In this document: one piece after another, positions 27,729 through 36,071 of the stretch
How positions within the stretch are numbered: the stretch's first letter is position 1
Layout of the letters: every line of letters starts with the position of its first letter
Assembly (NCBI GenBank): GCA_902362975.1
Contig: CABIYO010000021.1
Span: 1 to 45,165 of the forward strand
DNA from: Caryophanales bacterium
GTDB lineage: Bacteria > Bacillota > Bacilli > Exiguobacteriales > Exiguobacteriaceae
DNA: 45,165 nucleotides
Reading direction: 5' to 3'
The notes under the pieces: model-generated
Database searches by the model: none
Told to the model about the DNA's origin: nothing
What the model saw: only the letters and a program-made list of their open reading frames with translations
Position numbers and translations under genes: made by a program

Positions 27729-28414
27729 ACCGTCATCACCTCGACACTTCCGCTCATGAGCACGATATGAATCCGGACTTTTCGTGTAGCCTGGACATAA
27801 TCATCAGACGCTGTATAGAAGCGACGATTGAACACCGGCGAATAGTTCGAGTCATCGACCTGCACTTTACCGAACCCGATCGATGCGTCAATCGAATAGT
27901 CATACCCCGCAGGAATGAGAATTCGAATGTCTCCCGCAAGTCCATTGAGGAGTAAGAACGTCTCTCCTTCCGGAATGATAGCTTGTGACAAATCCATCTC
28001 AACGTCCCGTAGTAAAAAGAACTCATTCGTATCACGTAACACATAGTGCCCCGATTCCTTCATCCCAAATGAGAAGGCTTGTTCTTGACGAAGGGGTGTC
28101 CGGATTTTCGATTCGACCGGTCGATTCTTATAGAGTCGATAGCCGAATAACAGGAGGAGTCCTGAGAGCACGAATCCAAATGCTGCAGATGAGAAGATCA
28201 AGCCGATCAAGAAGATTCCCCCAATTGCGTAAAAAATATAGCTAGCAGACTGCTTTCCCCGACGACTAAACCGTCGACCGATGTAGAGGAGAAGTAGCGG
28301 GAGAATCATGCTGAATAAGACGCTATTCCCACCCGTCACGATATCGATGAAAAGTCCGACTGAAAATAAGATAATCATAAATCCAATGATTTGACGTGTG
28401 TTCCAACGTTCCAT
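27725..28414 (-). CDS. liaF: LiaF inhibitor of the LiaRS system
   Basis: A 229-residue protein with about four N-terminal membrane helices and a soluble C-terminal LiaF/DUF2154-type beta domain (LNGLAGDIRILIPAGYDYS, SGSVEVMTV). It is the known negative partner of LiaS. ATG 28414 is chosen because AAGGGGG is well spaced for it; the longer frame to 28450 begins within the liaH-liaF terminator region. Confidence 0.9.
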   Translation of the reverse strand: MERWNTRQIIGFMIILFSVGLFIDIVTGGNSVLFSMILPLLLLYIGRRFSRRGKQSASYIFYAIGGIFLIGLIFSSAAFGFVLSGLLLLFGYRLYKNRPVESKIRTPLRQEQAFSFGMKESGHYVLRDTNEFFLLRDVEMDLSQAIIPEGETFLLLNGLAGDIRILIPAGYDYSIDASIGFGKVQVDDSNYSPVFNRRFYTASDDYVQATRKVRIHIVLMSGSVEVMTV

Positions 28415-28455
28415 GTCCATTCCCCCTTTCTGTTCATATGTATGAAGCAAAGAAA

Positions 28456-28480
28456 GCGATGACCTTGTTCAGGTCATCGC
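28456..28480 (-). terminator. terminator/attenuator between liaH and liaF
   Basis: A perfect 10-bp stem gcgatgacct (plus 28456-28465 and 28471-28480) with a 5-base loop is followed on the minus strand by TTTCTTT. In B. subtilis a terminator likewise separates the strongly induced liaIH part from liaGFSR. Confidence 0.78.
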
Positions 28481-28492
28481 CGAACCGTCACC

Positions 28493-29137
28493 TCACTCTT
28501 GTTTAAAGCGACGCTCCAGTTCTTTCAATTTTGCTTCAAAATCATCTTCATCTTCCTGCGTGTCTTGCTTCTCTTCGGCAGGTTGTTCTTTCTTTTCTTC
28601 CTCAGTGAATGGATGCGACTGAGACGTATTTTGACCAAAGATTTGGTCGAGTGCCCCTTTTAACAAGTCTAGGTTTTCGCGCATCGCAAACTCATAACGT
28701 TTATTTTGCATCTCATCGAGTTTAAGTTTCATCTCGAGCGCACGACGCTCTAATGTATCCAACTCGCGCTCACCTTCGTCAATCAATCCTTCAAAGTAAC
28801 GGTACTGTTCCCCGTAGTGTTTGGATTCGAGTGCCGCACGTTCTGCCAACTTTTCTTCCCCGGCTTGTTTCGCCAGTTCTGTTTGCTCATATCGTTTATC
28901 TGCCATCTTCTTGGCATCATCACGTTTTTCAGCAAGTTCTGCAAGCAATGTACGTTGACGTTCCACGAGTCGTTCAACCGACAACGCTTCCTTCTCCGCT
29001 CCACGGATATGACGGTTCAATTCCGCTTCTCCACTTGAACGTGGCATCTCTTTATTCTGGTACTTCTTCACTTCTTTCGAAATTTCTTTCGTCAATTCAT
29101 TCGCTAATTCACGAAACTGATCAAACGGTGTCTTCAT
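28493..29137 (-). CDS. liaH: LiaH, PspA/IM30-type phage-shock protein
   Basis: A 214-residue, highly charged alpha-helical protein, almost entirely coiled coil (about residues 10-160), followed by an acidic, disordered tail (EEEKKEQPAEEKQDTQEDEDD). This is the PspA fold that forms large rings on stressed membranes. AAGGAGG precedes ATG 29137. It follows liaI by 22 bp and is cut from liaF by a terminator, so liaI-liaH is the main transcript. Confidence 0.88.
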   Translation of the reverse strand: MKTPFDQFRELANELTKEISKEVKKYQNKEMPRSSGEAELNRHIRGAEKEALSVERLVERQRTLLAELAEKRDDAKKMADKRYEQTELAKQAGEEKLAERAALESKHYGEQYRYFEGLIDEGERELDTLERRALEMKLKLDEMQNKRYEFAMRENLDLLKGALDQIFGQNTSQSHPFTEEEKKEQPAEEKQDTQEDEDDFEAKLKELERRFKQE

Positions 29138-29159
29138 GGTGAATCCTCCTTATGAAATC

Positions 29160-29549
29160 TCAACGACGATTAACAAATTTTTGCCACACTTGATCAAACT
29201 GTTGGAAGCTGCTCCGGCCGGCACGCGTTCCGTCTGCATTGAAAATCTCGACATCCGGGTCGCGTTTTTCACCTGTATACATCATATACCCTTTAAACAA
29301 CAACCACGCGACAATGATTCCGACGAGTGCCCAAATGTTTGAGAGCATCGTCCCAATCCCAATGACGGCAAGGATCCCGAAACCAACTTTAGCACCGATG
29401 TGTGTGACAGCCTGAAAACGGACTCCAGCCCAAAGCGTCAAGAGCGCTCCTAATCCGAATAAGATCATATTCGGTAAAGAACCAATCAACACGAGCACTA
29501 GAGCGATTGCGGCCACGATGAACAACACCTTTTTCACTTGGTGATTCAT
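29160..29549 (-). CDS. liaI: LiaI-like membrane protein
   Basis: A 129-residue protein with about three to four membrane helices in the first 90 residues and a soluble tail (TGEKRDPDVEIFNADGTRAGRS...). In B. subtilis LiaI recruits LiaH to the membrane, and it is the gene in front of liaH here too. AAGGAGGG precedes ATG 29549. The upstream region carries the candidate LiaR operator. Confidence 0.8.
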   Translation of the reverse strand: MNHQVKKVLFIVAAIALVLVLIGSLPNMILFGLGALLTLWAGVRFQAVTHIGAKVGFGILAVIGIGTMLSNIWALVGIIVAWLLFKGYMMYTGEKRDPDVEIFNADGTRAGRSSFQQFDQVWQKFVNRR

Positions 29550-29579
29550 CTGTCATCCCTCCTTGTTAAGTACACTCTT

Positions 29580-29647
29580 ATCATAATACGTTATTTGACA
29601 TAGGTCGACGAGCGGAAGGCTTGTTTCACCTCGGTCTTTAGACTGAG
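29580..29647 (-). promoter_or_regulatory. lia promoter with LiaR operator palindrome
   Basis: The palindrome ctcggtctttagactgag (29630-29647) has eight of nine pairs matched. It lies about 55 bp upstream of a minus-strand -10 TATGAT (plus 29580-29585), which has no good -35, as expected for an activator-dependent promoter. Assignment to LiaR rests on position and symmetry. Confidence 0.6.
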
Positions 29648-29710
29648 ATGTTACCGTTTCCAATAACTGTGATACACTAATGCTATCGAACAATGAAAGG
29701 ATGATGTTTT

Positions 29711-29779
29711 ATGAGCAACATGATGCATGCACGTAACCGAATGTCAGCAAATCGGAGGGCTGTCGTCCTCCATCATTAA
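29711..29779 (+). CDS. 22-residue leader peptide before rsgA
   Basis: ATG 29711 has AAAGGATGATG upstream, and the frame ends at TAA 29777-29779 (MSNMMHARNRMSANRRAVVLHH). Inside the ORF, ggagg (29754-29758) can pair with cctcc (29767-29771). The same cctcc can instead pair with the rsgA Shine-Dalgarno ggagg (29782-29786). A ribosome translating to the end of the leader would open the second helix, so a translational attenuator is likely. No family was recognised. Confidence 0.5.
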   Translation: MSNMMHARNRMSANRRAVVLHH

Positions 29780-29794
29780 AAGGAGGATTCTAAT

Positions 29795-30761
29795 TTGTTT
29801 CAACAAACTGAAACGGGACGTGTCACGGCACAGTTCCAACATTCTTTATACGGTATCAATCGGAGAAAACGCCTATATGTGCGGGGTTTCCGGAAAATTT
29901 CGACATGCCGCGACGAGCGAACGGGATTACCCGGTCATCGGCGATTATGTCACGATTCAAGTTCGCGAGCATGGTCAAGGTACGATTCACCATCTCCTTG
30001 AGCGTCGGACCGTACTTTCACGAGCGGCCGCCGGCAACGAGACACGTGAACAACTGATCTGCGCGAACGTCGACTACGTCTTGATTACGATGGCGTGTGG
30101 ACACGACTTCAACATCCGTCGTCTAGAACGCTATACGCTTGCCGCTTGGGACACCGGGGCAATCCCGATCATCGTCTTGACGAAGACCGATCAAGTCGAC
30201 TCCGTCGACACATTGCTCGAAGACATTCAAGTGAATGCACCTGGAATTCAAATATTCCCCGTCAGTGCTGTGACGGGAGAAGGTGTGGCTGAACTTCGTC
30301 ACGCATTGCCGAGTGAGAGCACGATTGCCTTCGTCGGTTCGTCCGGCGTCGGAAAATCTACGCTGACGAACGCCCTCGCCCACGAAACACTTACCGTCAC
30401 ACAAGCCATCCGGGCGCAGGATGAGCGCGGAAAACATACGACGACACACCGCGAACTGTTCCGAATCGATGACTTATACGTCATCGACACACCAGGGATG
30501 CGAGAATTCGGATTGTGGGGAGGAAGCGATCACCTCGATGAGACGTTTCGTGATATCGAAGCACTTGCCGAGACATGCCGCTTCCGCGACTGCTCACATC
30601 AGAAAGAACCGGGCTGTGCCGTCCAAGAGGCGCTCTCGAGCGGTACGCTAGATGCGAAACGCTATGCGAGCTACGTCAAACTTGAGCGAGAGCTTCTCTA
30701 TATGGAGAAGAAACAGGCAGAACATGCCCGCGTGTTAGAAAAGAAGAAACGGCGGTTATAA
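29795..30761 (+). pseudogene. rsgA: RsgA-type circularly permuted GTPase, frame interrupted
   Basis: The small-subunit assembly GTPase. TTG 29795, behind AAAAGGAGG, opens the frame FQQTETGRVTAQFQHS. Homology then jumps to the next frame (LYTVSIGENAYMCGVSGKFRHAA and onward) at TTT 29845-29847; removing one T restores it. The remaining domains are intact: an OB-like N-terminal domain, G motifs in permuted order (TKTD, then SSGVGKST, then DTPGM) and a C-terminal zinc-binding part (CRFRDCSH...GCAV). About 321 residues after correction. It could be a sequencing error, a decaying gene or a programmed shift. Compared with long-form homologues, ~25 N-terminal residues are missing. Confidence 0.75.
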
Positions 30762-30768
30762 ATTCGTT

Positions 30769-30802
30769 GGACTGTGAGTGAAGCTACTCGCAGTCCTTTT
30801 TA
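30769..30802 (+). terminator. intrinsic terminator after rsgA
   Basis: ggactgtgagt (30769-30779) pairs with actcgcagtcc (30786-30796) across gaagct with one wobble pair, followed by TTTTTATT. Confidence 0.8.
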
Positions 30803-30809
30803 TTGTAAT

Positions 30810-30838
30810 TTGACAGGTCCTCTAGGCAGGCGTAAACT
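30810..30838 (+). promoter_or_regulatory. mntH promoter
   Basis: A perfect -35 TTGACA (30810-30815), 17-bp spacer and -10 TAAACT (30833-30838); transcription would start near 30845. Confidence 0.65.
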
Positions 30839-30856
30839 TGCCATATACTTAAAGTG

Positions 30857-30870
30857 TTTACCTAGGTAAA
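30857..30870. promoter_or_regulatory. MntR/DtxR-type operator before mntH
   Basis: tttacctaggtaaa is a perfect 14-bp palindrome lying just after the predicted start site and before the mntH ribosome binding site. Shape and place fit MntR repression of manganese uptake. Confidence 0.6.
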
Positions 30871-30905
30871 TAAATTAACCATAAGGCAAGAAAGAAGGAA
30901 CTGTC

Positions 30906-32156
30906 ATGTTGAATGAAGTCGAATCAATACGGACACATCGCTCGATGACTCAAAAACTTAAAACACTTCTCCCTTTTTTAGGTCCAGCTTTTGTCGCTTC
31001 GGTCGCATACATCGATCCTGGTAACTATGCAACTAATATTGCAGCAGGATCTCAGTTTGGTTATTTACTCTTATGGGTCATTTTAATCGCAAACTTGATG
31101 GCCGGATTAATTCAAACGTTGTCTGCTAAAATCGGAATCGCGACCGGGAAAAACTTACCTGAAATTTGTCGTGACCGTTTCTCTAAGAAGACCGCTATCT
31201 TTTTATGGATTCAAGCCGAATTGATGATTATGGCTACTGATTTGGCAGAATTTGTTGGTGCGGCACTCGGGATCTACCTCGTGTTTGATGTGACGCTCAT
31301 TCAATCAGCACTTCTTGCCGCGGCCGGTTCTTTCGCCATTTTAGAAGTACAAAGACGTGGCTATCGACCACTTGAAACGCTTGTGACCGGGATGTTACTC
31401 GTCGTTGCTCTCGCGTTTGCCATCCAAACGTTTAGTGCCCAACCCGAAGTGAAGCCCCTTTTATCAGGTCTCCTCATTCCTCATTTTGACGGGACAGAGA
31501 GTATTTTACTAGCTGCTGGAATATTAGGTGCAACGGTCATGCCGCACGCTATTTATTTACATTCCGCTTTGACACAACGACGAATCAAGGGAAAAGATGC
31601 GGTAGCACGAAAGCGTATCATGAAATTTGAACGAATTGATGTGACAATCGCAATGGTCCTCGCTGGCGCAATCAATGCCAGTATGTTGATTATCGCAGCC
31701 GCTGTCTTTTATAAGAATGGGATGATTGTAAACGATTTAGAAATCGCTCACCAGCAGTTTGATTCTTTCTTAGGCTCACCAATTGCCATGCTATTTGGCA
31801 TCGGCTTAATGGTTGCCGGATTATCAAGTGCATCCGTCGGGACGTTGGCCGGAGATGTCGTCATGCAAGGTTACATTCAAAAGCATATTCCGATTTATGT
31901 ACGCCGTGTAATTACGATGGCCCCGCCACTCTTACTCATCCTGTCCGGTGTCAACTTGTCAAACGCTCTCGTTTGGAGTCAAGTTGTTCTCTCTTTCGGA
32001 ATCTCATTTGCTCTCATCCCTCTGCTTCTCTTTACGAGCAATAAAGAGTTAATGGGCGGGCTCGTGAATCATCGCTTTACGACATGGATTGGATGGGGCA
32101 TCACAGCGATTGTCATCGCATTAAATCTATTTTTGATTGTCCAAACCTTTATCTAA
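30906..32156 (+). CDS. mntH: NRAMP-family manganese transporter
   Basis: A 416-residue, proton-coupled Mn(II) importer of about 11 membrane helices. The metal-binding DPGN motif (YIDPGNYATN) is in helix 1 and MPHAIYLHS, with its Met-Pro-His, is in helix 6; both are NRAMP signatures. AGAAGGAA precedes ATG 30906. The MntR-like palindrome at 30857 supports manganese control. Monocistronic, with a strong terminator after the stop. Confidence 0.93.
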   Translation: MLNEVESIRTHRSMTQKLKTLLPFLGPAFVASVAYIDPGNYATNIAAGSQFGYLLLWVILIANLMAGLIQTLSAKIGIATGKNLPEICRDRFSKKTAIFLWIQAELMIMATDLAEFVGAALGIYLVFDVTLIQSALLAAAGSFAILEVQRRGYRPLETLVTGMLLVVALAFAIQTFSAQPEVKPLLSGLLIPHFDGTESILLAAGILGATVMPHAIYLHSALTQRRIKGKDAVARKRIMKFERIDVTIAMVLAGAINASMLIIAAAVFYKNGMIVNDLEIAHQQFDSFLGSPIAMLFGIGLMVAGLSSASVGTLAGDVVMQGYIQKHIPIYVRRVITMAPPLLLILSGVNLSNALVWSQVVLSFGISFALIPLLLFTSNKELMGGLVNHRFTTWIGWGITAIVIALNLFLIVQTFI

Positions 32157-32175
32157 TCTCTGAATCTATAAAAAA

Positions 32176-32216
32176 CAAGCGCAGGCCATTTCACATCGGC
32201 CTGCGCTTGCTTTTTT
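32176..32216. terminator. bidirectional terminator between mntH and pflA
   Basis: A 12-bp stem caagcgcaggcc (32176-32187) / ggcctgcgcttg (32198-32209) with a ten-base loop; T-run at 32211-32216 and A-run upstream. Confidence 0.87.
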
Positions 32217-32931
32217 ATACGGTTCCCTGCAAAATCCCTTCTGCCCATTCGACTTCATCGGATGTCGGGGGCTTCGTGCCTTTAAGCGGATAATCGAGTC
32301 CGAGCGCCTCCCATTTGTAGACGCCCATCTCATGATAAGGCAAAATCTCGACTTTCTCGACATGGTCTAGCTTTTGAATGAACGCGGCCGTGCGACGAAG
32401 CGCACCTTCCTCGAGCGTCCATCCAGGTACAAGGACGTGGCGAATCCACATTTTCGTTCCGCGCTCGGAAAGGTGTTCGGCAAGCGCGAGCGTGTTGGCA
32501 TTGCTACGTCCCGTTAGCTTTTTACACATGTCGTCGTCGATATGCTTGATATCGAGCAAGACGAGGTCGGTGTGATCTAAAATCGCATCCAAATTAGGAG
32601 GTCGGAGCGCACCGGACGTATCAAGTGTCGTATGAAGCCCATGCTTTTTCGCTTCACGCAGCAGCGCCTCTAAAAATTCAGGTTGCGCGAGTGGGTCACC
32701 ACCAGAAATGGTGATGCCCCCATTTGATGCTTCCATGAACGGACGGTAACTGAGCGCCTCTTGAATGACGTCTTCAGCCGAGCGGTGGTTATTCTTTTTG
32801 AAATCCCACGTGTCCGCATTATGGCAGTATAAACAACGCAAGGCACAACCTTGTAAAAAGACGATGAAGCGAATCCCTGGGCCGTCAACTGTTCCGAATG
32901 ATTCGACTGAATGTACATATCCCATTGTCAT
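32215..32931 (-). CDS. pflA: pyruvate formate-lyase activating enzyme
   Basis: A 238-residue radical-SAM enzyme that puts the glycyl radical on PflB. The CX3CX2C cluster motif is CALRCLYCHN, followed by the GGD motif in ISGGDPL. AGGAGG lies 8 bases before ATG 32931. It follows pflB by 56 bp containing the hairpin agcggcc/ggccgct (32954-32977), which lacks a T-run and more likely stabilises or trims the message than ends it. Confidence 0.93.
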   Translation of the reverse strand: MTMGYVHSVESFGTVDGPGIRFIVFLQGCALRCLYCHNADTWDFKKNNHRSAEDVIQEALSYRPFMEASNGGITISGGDPLAQPEFLEALLREAKKHGLHTTLDTSGALRPPNLDAILDHTDLVLLDIKHIDDDMCKKLTGRSNANTLALAEHLSERGTKMWIRHVLVPGWTLEEGALRRTAAFIQKLDHVEKVEILPYHEMGVYKWEALGLDYPLKGTKPPTSDEVEWAEGILQGTV

Positions 32932-32953
32932 CGAAATGACCTCCTAACGAATG

Positions 32954-32977
32954 AGCGGCCATCCGTGGAAGGCCGCT
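32954..32977 (-). other. pflB-pflA intercistronic hairpin
   Basis: The 7-bp GC-rich stem agcggcc/ggccgct has a 10-base loop and no downstream T-run. It is a likely mRNA 3'-stabiliser for the abundant pflB message. Confidence 0.5.
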
Positions 32978-32987
32978 AAGCCTTTAC

Positions 32988-35234
32988 TTACAACGAACCG
33001 TGGAACGTACGGTTGATGACGTCGATTTGTTGCTCACGTGTCAACTTGATGAAGTTGACCGCATATCCTGATACGCGGATTGTGAGTTGCGGATATTCTT
33101 CTGGATGTTCCATAGCGTCGAGAAGCGTCTCGCGGTTGAAGACGTTGACGTTCAAGTGATGTCCTTTGTGCTCTCCGCTCATATATCCATCGAGAAGTGC
33201 CGCCAAATTGAGTTCGCGTGCGATTTCTTCTTTCCCGAGTGCTTTCGGTACAATCGAGAACGTGTAAGAGATTCCGTCTTGTGCGTGTTCGAATGGAAGT
33301 TTCGCAACAGATGAGAGCGATGCAGCCGCACCTTTTGTATCTCGTCCATGCATCGGGTTCGCTCCTGGAGCAAATGGTTCACCCGCACGACGACCGTCTG
33401 GCGTGTTCCCTGTTTTCTTACCATAGACGACGTTCGATGTGATGGTGAGGACCGATTGTGTGTGAAGCGCGTCACGGTATGTTTTATGCTTCCGCACTTT
33501 CTCCATGAATGATTCGACGAGTTCGACGGCGATTGCATCGACACGGTCATCATTGTTTCCGAATTTCGGGAAGTCCCCTTCTGTTTCGAAGTCGATGATG
33601 ATTCCTTCTTCATTACGGATCGGTTTGACTTTTGCGTATTTGATAGCTGAAAGACTATCCGCCGTTACGGAAAGACCCGCGATCCCACAAGCCATCGTCC
33701 GTAAGATTTCAGGATCATGAAGCGCCATTTCGATGCGTTCATACGCATATTTATCGTGCATGAAGTGAATGACGTTAAGTGTATTCACGTATAGCTCTGC
33801 CAACCAGTCGAGCGTCCGGTCAAAATCGGCATACACTTTTTCGTACGTGAGCACGTCTTCTGTGTTCATTTCCCAAACTGGAGCGATTTGAGCACCGCTC
33901 TTCTCGTCACGTCCGCCGTTCATGCTATAAAGGAGAGCTTTCGCCATGTTGGCACGCGCACCGAAGAACTGCATTTGTTTCCCGATTTTCATCGGTGACA
34001 CACAACATGCGATGCCGTAGTCATCACCGAACTGTGGCATCATCAAGTCATCGTTCTCATATTGAATAGCCGATGTTTCAATCGACATTTTCGCACAGTA
34101 TTGTTTGAATCCTTCTGGAAGCTTCGTCGACCAAAGGACCGTCAAGTTTGGTTCTGGAGCTGGTCCGAGGTTCGTGAGTGAATGTAAGAACCGGAATGAG
34201 CTCTTCGTGACGTTCGAGCGACCATCTTGACTCATCCCACCGATTGATTCCGTCACCCAAGTCGGGTCACCAGAGAATAATTCGTTATAGTCCGGTGTCC
34301 GTAAGAATTTGACGATTCGAAGTTTCATGATGAAATGGTCAACGATTTCTTGGACGTCTGATTCTGTTAAGCGACCCGCTTCAAGGTCACGTTCGGCGTA
34401 CACATCAAGGAATGTCGAGACGCGACCGAGTGACATTGCGGCACCGTTTTGTTCTTTGATGGCAGCAAGATACGCCAAGTACACCCATTGATATGCTTCT
34501 TGCGTATTTTCCGCAGGACGACCGAGGTCAAATCCATAAGCGGCTCCGAGTTGTTTAAGTTCTTGGAGGGCACGAAGTTGTTCCGATAGTTCTTCGCGGT
34601 CACGGATGTCCGATTCAGATAAGAACCCGCCACGTTTTGCCAAGTCTTTTTTGCGTTCTGCCATCAAGAAGTCGATCCCATAAAGGGCGACACGACGGTA
34701 GTCACCGATGATGCGTCCGCGACCGTATGCATCTGGAAGTCCTGTGATGATTCCTGATTTACGAGCGGCCCGCATTTCTGGTGTATAGGCATCGAAGACA
34801 CCTTGGTTATGTGTTTTACGAATCTCTGAGTAAATTTTTGTGATTTCTTCGTCTGGCTCGAAACCATATGATTCGAGTGCCGCATCGACCATACGGATGC
34901 CGCCATTCGGGTGAATCGAACGTTTGAACGGCTCATCCGTCTGAACGCCAACGACTTTCTCTAACTCTTTGTTTAAGTAACCTGGTCCATGCGACACAAT
35001 TGTCGATGGTGTGTGTTGGTCGACGTCCCAGACGCCTCCACGTTCACGCTCTTCTTTTGTTAGTTCCATCACACGATTCCAAAGAACGTTTGTCGCTTCG
35101 GTTGGACCTGCTAAAAACGTATCGTCTCCTGTGTACTCATGACGGTTCAAACGGATAAACTCACTGACATTTACTTCATTCGTCCACTGACCAGGGACAA
35201 AACCTGACCATGCGGATTTGATTTCGGTTGTCAC
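32988..35234 (-). CDS. pflB: pyruvate formate-lyase
   Basis: A 748-residue glycyl-radical enzyme that splits pyruvate with CoA into acetyl-CoA and formate during anaerobic growth. The adjacent catalytic cysteines are in [10 protein letters not shown], and the glycyl radical site is RVSGYAVNF near the C-terminus. The start GTG/ATG region at 35234 has a GAGTGAATCAACGTG context and no rival. The upstream 360 bp hold Rex-like and cre-like sites. The enzyme is activated by the pflA product. Confidence 0.95.
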   Translation of the reverse strand: MTTEIKSAWSGFVPGQWTNEVNVSEFIRLNRHEYTGDDTFLAGPTEATNVLWNRVMELTKEERERGGVWDVDQHTPSTIVSHGPGYLNKELEKVVGVQTDEPFKRSIHPNGGIRMVDAALESYGFEPDEEITKIYSEIRKTHNQGVFDAYTPEMRAARKSGIITGLPDAYGRGRIIGDYRRVALYGIDFLMAERKKDLAKRGGFLSESDIRDREELSEQLRALQELKQLGAAYGFDLGRPAENTQEAYQWVYLAYLAAIKEQNGAAMSLGRVSTFLDVYAERDLEAGRLTESDVQEIVDHFIMKLRIVKFLRTPDYNELFSGDPTWVTESIGGMSQDGRSNVTKSSFRFLHSLTNLGPAPEPNLTVLWSTKLPEGFKQYCAKMSIETSAIQYENDDLMMPQFGDDYGIACCVSPMKIGKQMQFFGARANMAKALLYSMNGGRDEKSGAQIAPVWEMNTEDVLTYEKVYADFDRTLDWLAELYVNTLNVIHFMHDKYAYERIEMALHDPEILRTMACGIAGLSVTADSLSAIKYAKVKPIRNEEGIIIDFETEGDFPKFGNNDDRVDAIAVELVESFMEKVRKHKTYRDALHTQSVLTITSNVVYGKKTGNTPDGRRAGEPFAPGANPMHGRDTKGAAASLSSVAKLPFEHAQDGISYTFSIVPKALGKEEIARELNLAALLDGYMSGEHKGHHLNVNVFNRETLLDAMEHPEEYPQLTIRVSGYAVNFIKLTREQQIDVINRTFHGSL

Positions 35235-35321
35235 GTTGATTCACTCCTCATTCTCCAAAGTAACTGCGTGTTATCTATACTGTGAGTGTACGTGAAAACG
35301 TGAACAATATGTATTACATTC

Positions 35322-35339
35322 TTGTGAAACTTGTAACAA
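35322..35339. promoter_or_regulatory. Rex-like operator upstream of pflB
   Basis: ttgtgaaacttgtaacaa matches the Rex consensus TTGTGAA-W4-TTCACAA at 15 of 18 positions, about 90-105 bp before the pflB start. Rex senses the NADH/NAD+ ratio and commonly controls fermentative genes. Confidence 0.45.
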
Positions 35340-35368
35340 TATTATGAACGTGATGAACTAGCCGTTTT

Positions 35369-35382
35369 TGAAAGCGTTTTAC
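35369..35382. promoter_or_regulatory. cre-like (CcpA) site upstream of pflB
   Basis: tgaaagcgttttac keeps the core of the consensus TGWAANCGNTNWCA, differing only at its last two bases (or by a one-base insertion before CA). Position fits catabolite control of pflB or of the divergent gene. Confidence 0.4.
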
Positions 35383-35595
35383 AAACTGTTACATCTGCTA
35401 GTTTATATAGTTTGAAACAGATGATCTCCAATTAGATAAGGTTTACCTATCATCTGTACTAATTCGATTGTTCTGTGACGAACTATACAGTTTTTAAGGT
35501 GATTAATCTCACATCACTCGGTTAGAACTTGAATTTTTGTGTCGTATCAGACACAATGAAGGCAGAACATTGTATAAGAGGAAGGGGTTCTACTC

Positions 35596-36018
35596 ATGAC
35601 GTATGAACCATTAACAGCAAATCATACCTTACAGGTTGGCGATCGCATCTCATTAAAGGTCGATGAGGCTGGCGAAAAGCGTGACGGATTTATCACAGAA
35701 TTTGAAGACGGAGGGTTTTGGATCCGCTTCGACGATGATATCGAGAACGAAGATTTTATCGATTATCGCGACCAGCTACTCGCTGCACTTTTGTCGCGTC
35801 CAATCCATGTCATTACGACACATCCGGAACTGAAACCGTTCGAGCGCATGACGGCCGAGTTACAGTATCGCGTTTATCAAGGATTCACGATTGAGAAAGT
35901 TGAATTGACAGCAGAAGGTGCAGACGCCCACATCCAACTCATCGAAGACGGTCAGACGTATACACAGACGTTACGTTCTTCCATTGAAGATGGTCAGGAG
36001 CATGTTCGTTATATTTGA
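35596..36018 (+). CDS. hypothetical acidic protein, 140 residues
   Basis: A soluble, acidic protein. The first ~55 residues look like a small beta-barrel (VGDRISLKVDEAGEKRDGFI, GGFWIRFDDDI), then comes a helical stretch and a beta-rich end. AGAGGAAGGGG precedes ATG 35596. It is divergent from pflB across a large control region and followed by a terminator-like hairpin before the helicase. No family was recognised. Confidence 0.65.
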   Translation: MTYEPLTANHTLQVGDRISLKVDEAGEKRDGFITEFEDGGFWIRFDDDIENEDFIDYRDQLLAALLSRPIHVITTHPELKPFERMTAELQYRVYQGFTIEKVELTAEGADAHIQLIEDGQTYTQTLRSSIEDGQEHVRYI

Positions 36019-36050
36019 CGAGGGAGCGCTATCGCTTCCTTTGTTTTTGC
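36019..36050 (+). terminator. weak terminator before the YfmL-type helicase
   Basis: gggagcg and cgcttcc form a 7-bp stem with one wobble pair around ctat, followed by TTTGTTTTT. It lies between the 35596 gene and the helicase gene. Confidence 0.55.
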
Positions 36051-36071
36051 CTAAAGATAAGGAGACCGAAT

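Larger units (their letters stand above)
35235..35595. promoter_or_regulatory. gene-free control region between pflB and the 35596 gene
   Basis: The region holds the Rex-like and cre-like sites listed separately, plus the inverted repeat acagatgat (35417-35425) / atcatctgt (35449-35457), which could form a 9-bp stem with a 23-base loop. AT-rich stretches fit promoters in both directions, but no clear -35/-10 pair was found. No reading frame looks real here. Confidence 0.5.

Noticed and set aside
28753..29142. Plus-strand ORF of 129 codons
   Set aside because: It is antisense to liaH, which has a good ribosome binding site and a clear PspA-type sequence.
29727..29840. ATG 29727 as the start of rsgA
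   Set aside because: It lies within the leader peptide in another frame, has no ribosome binding site, and its first ~35 codons show no RsgA similarity, unlike the frame opening at TTG 29795.
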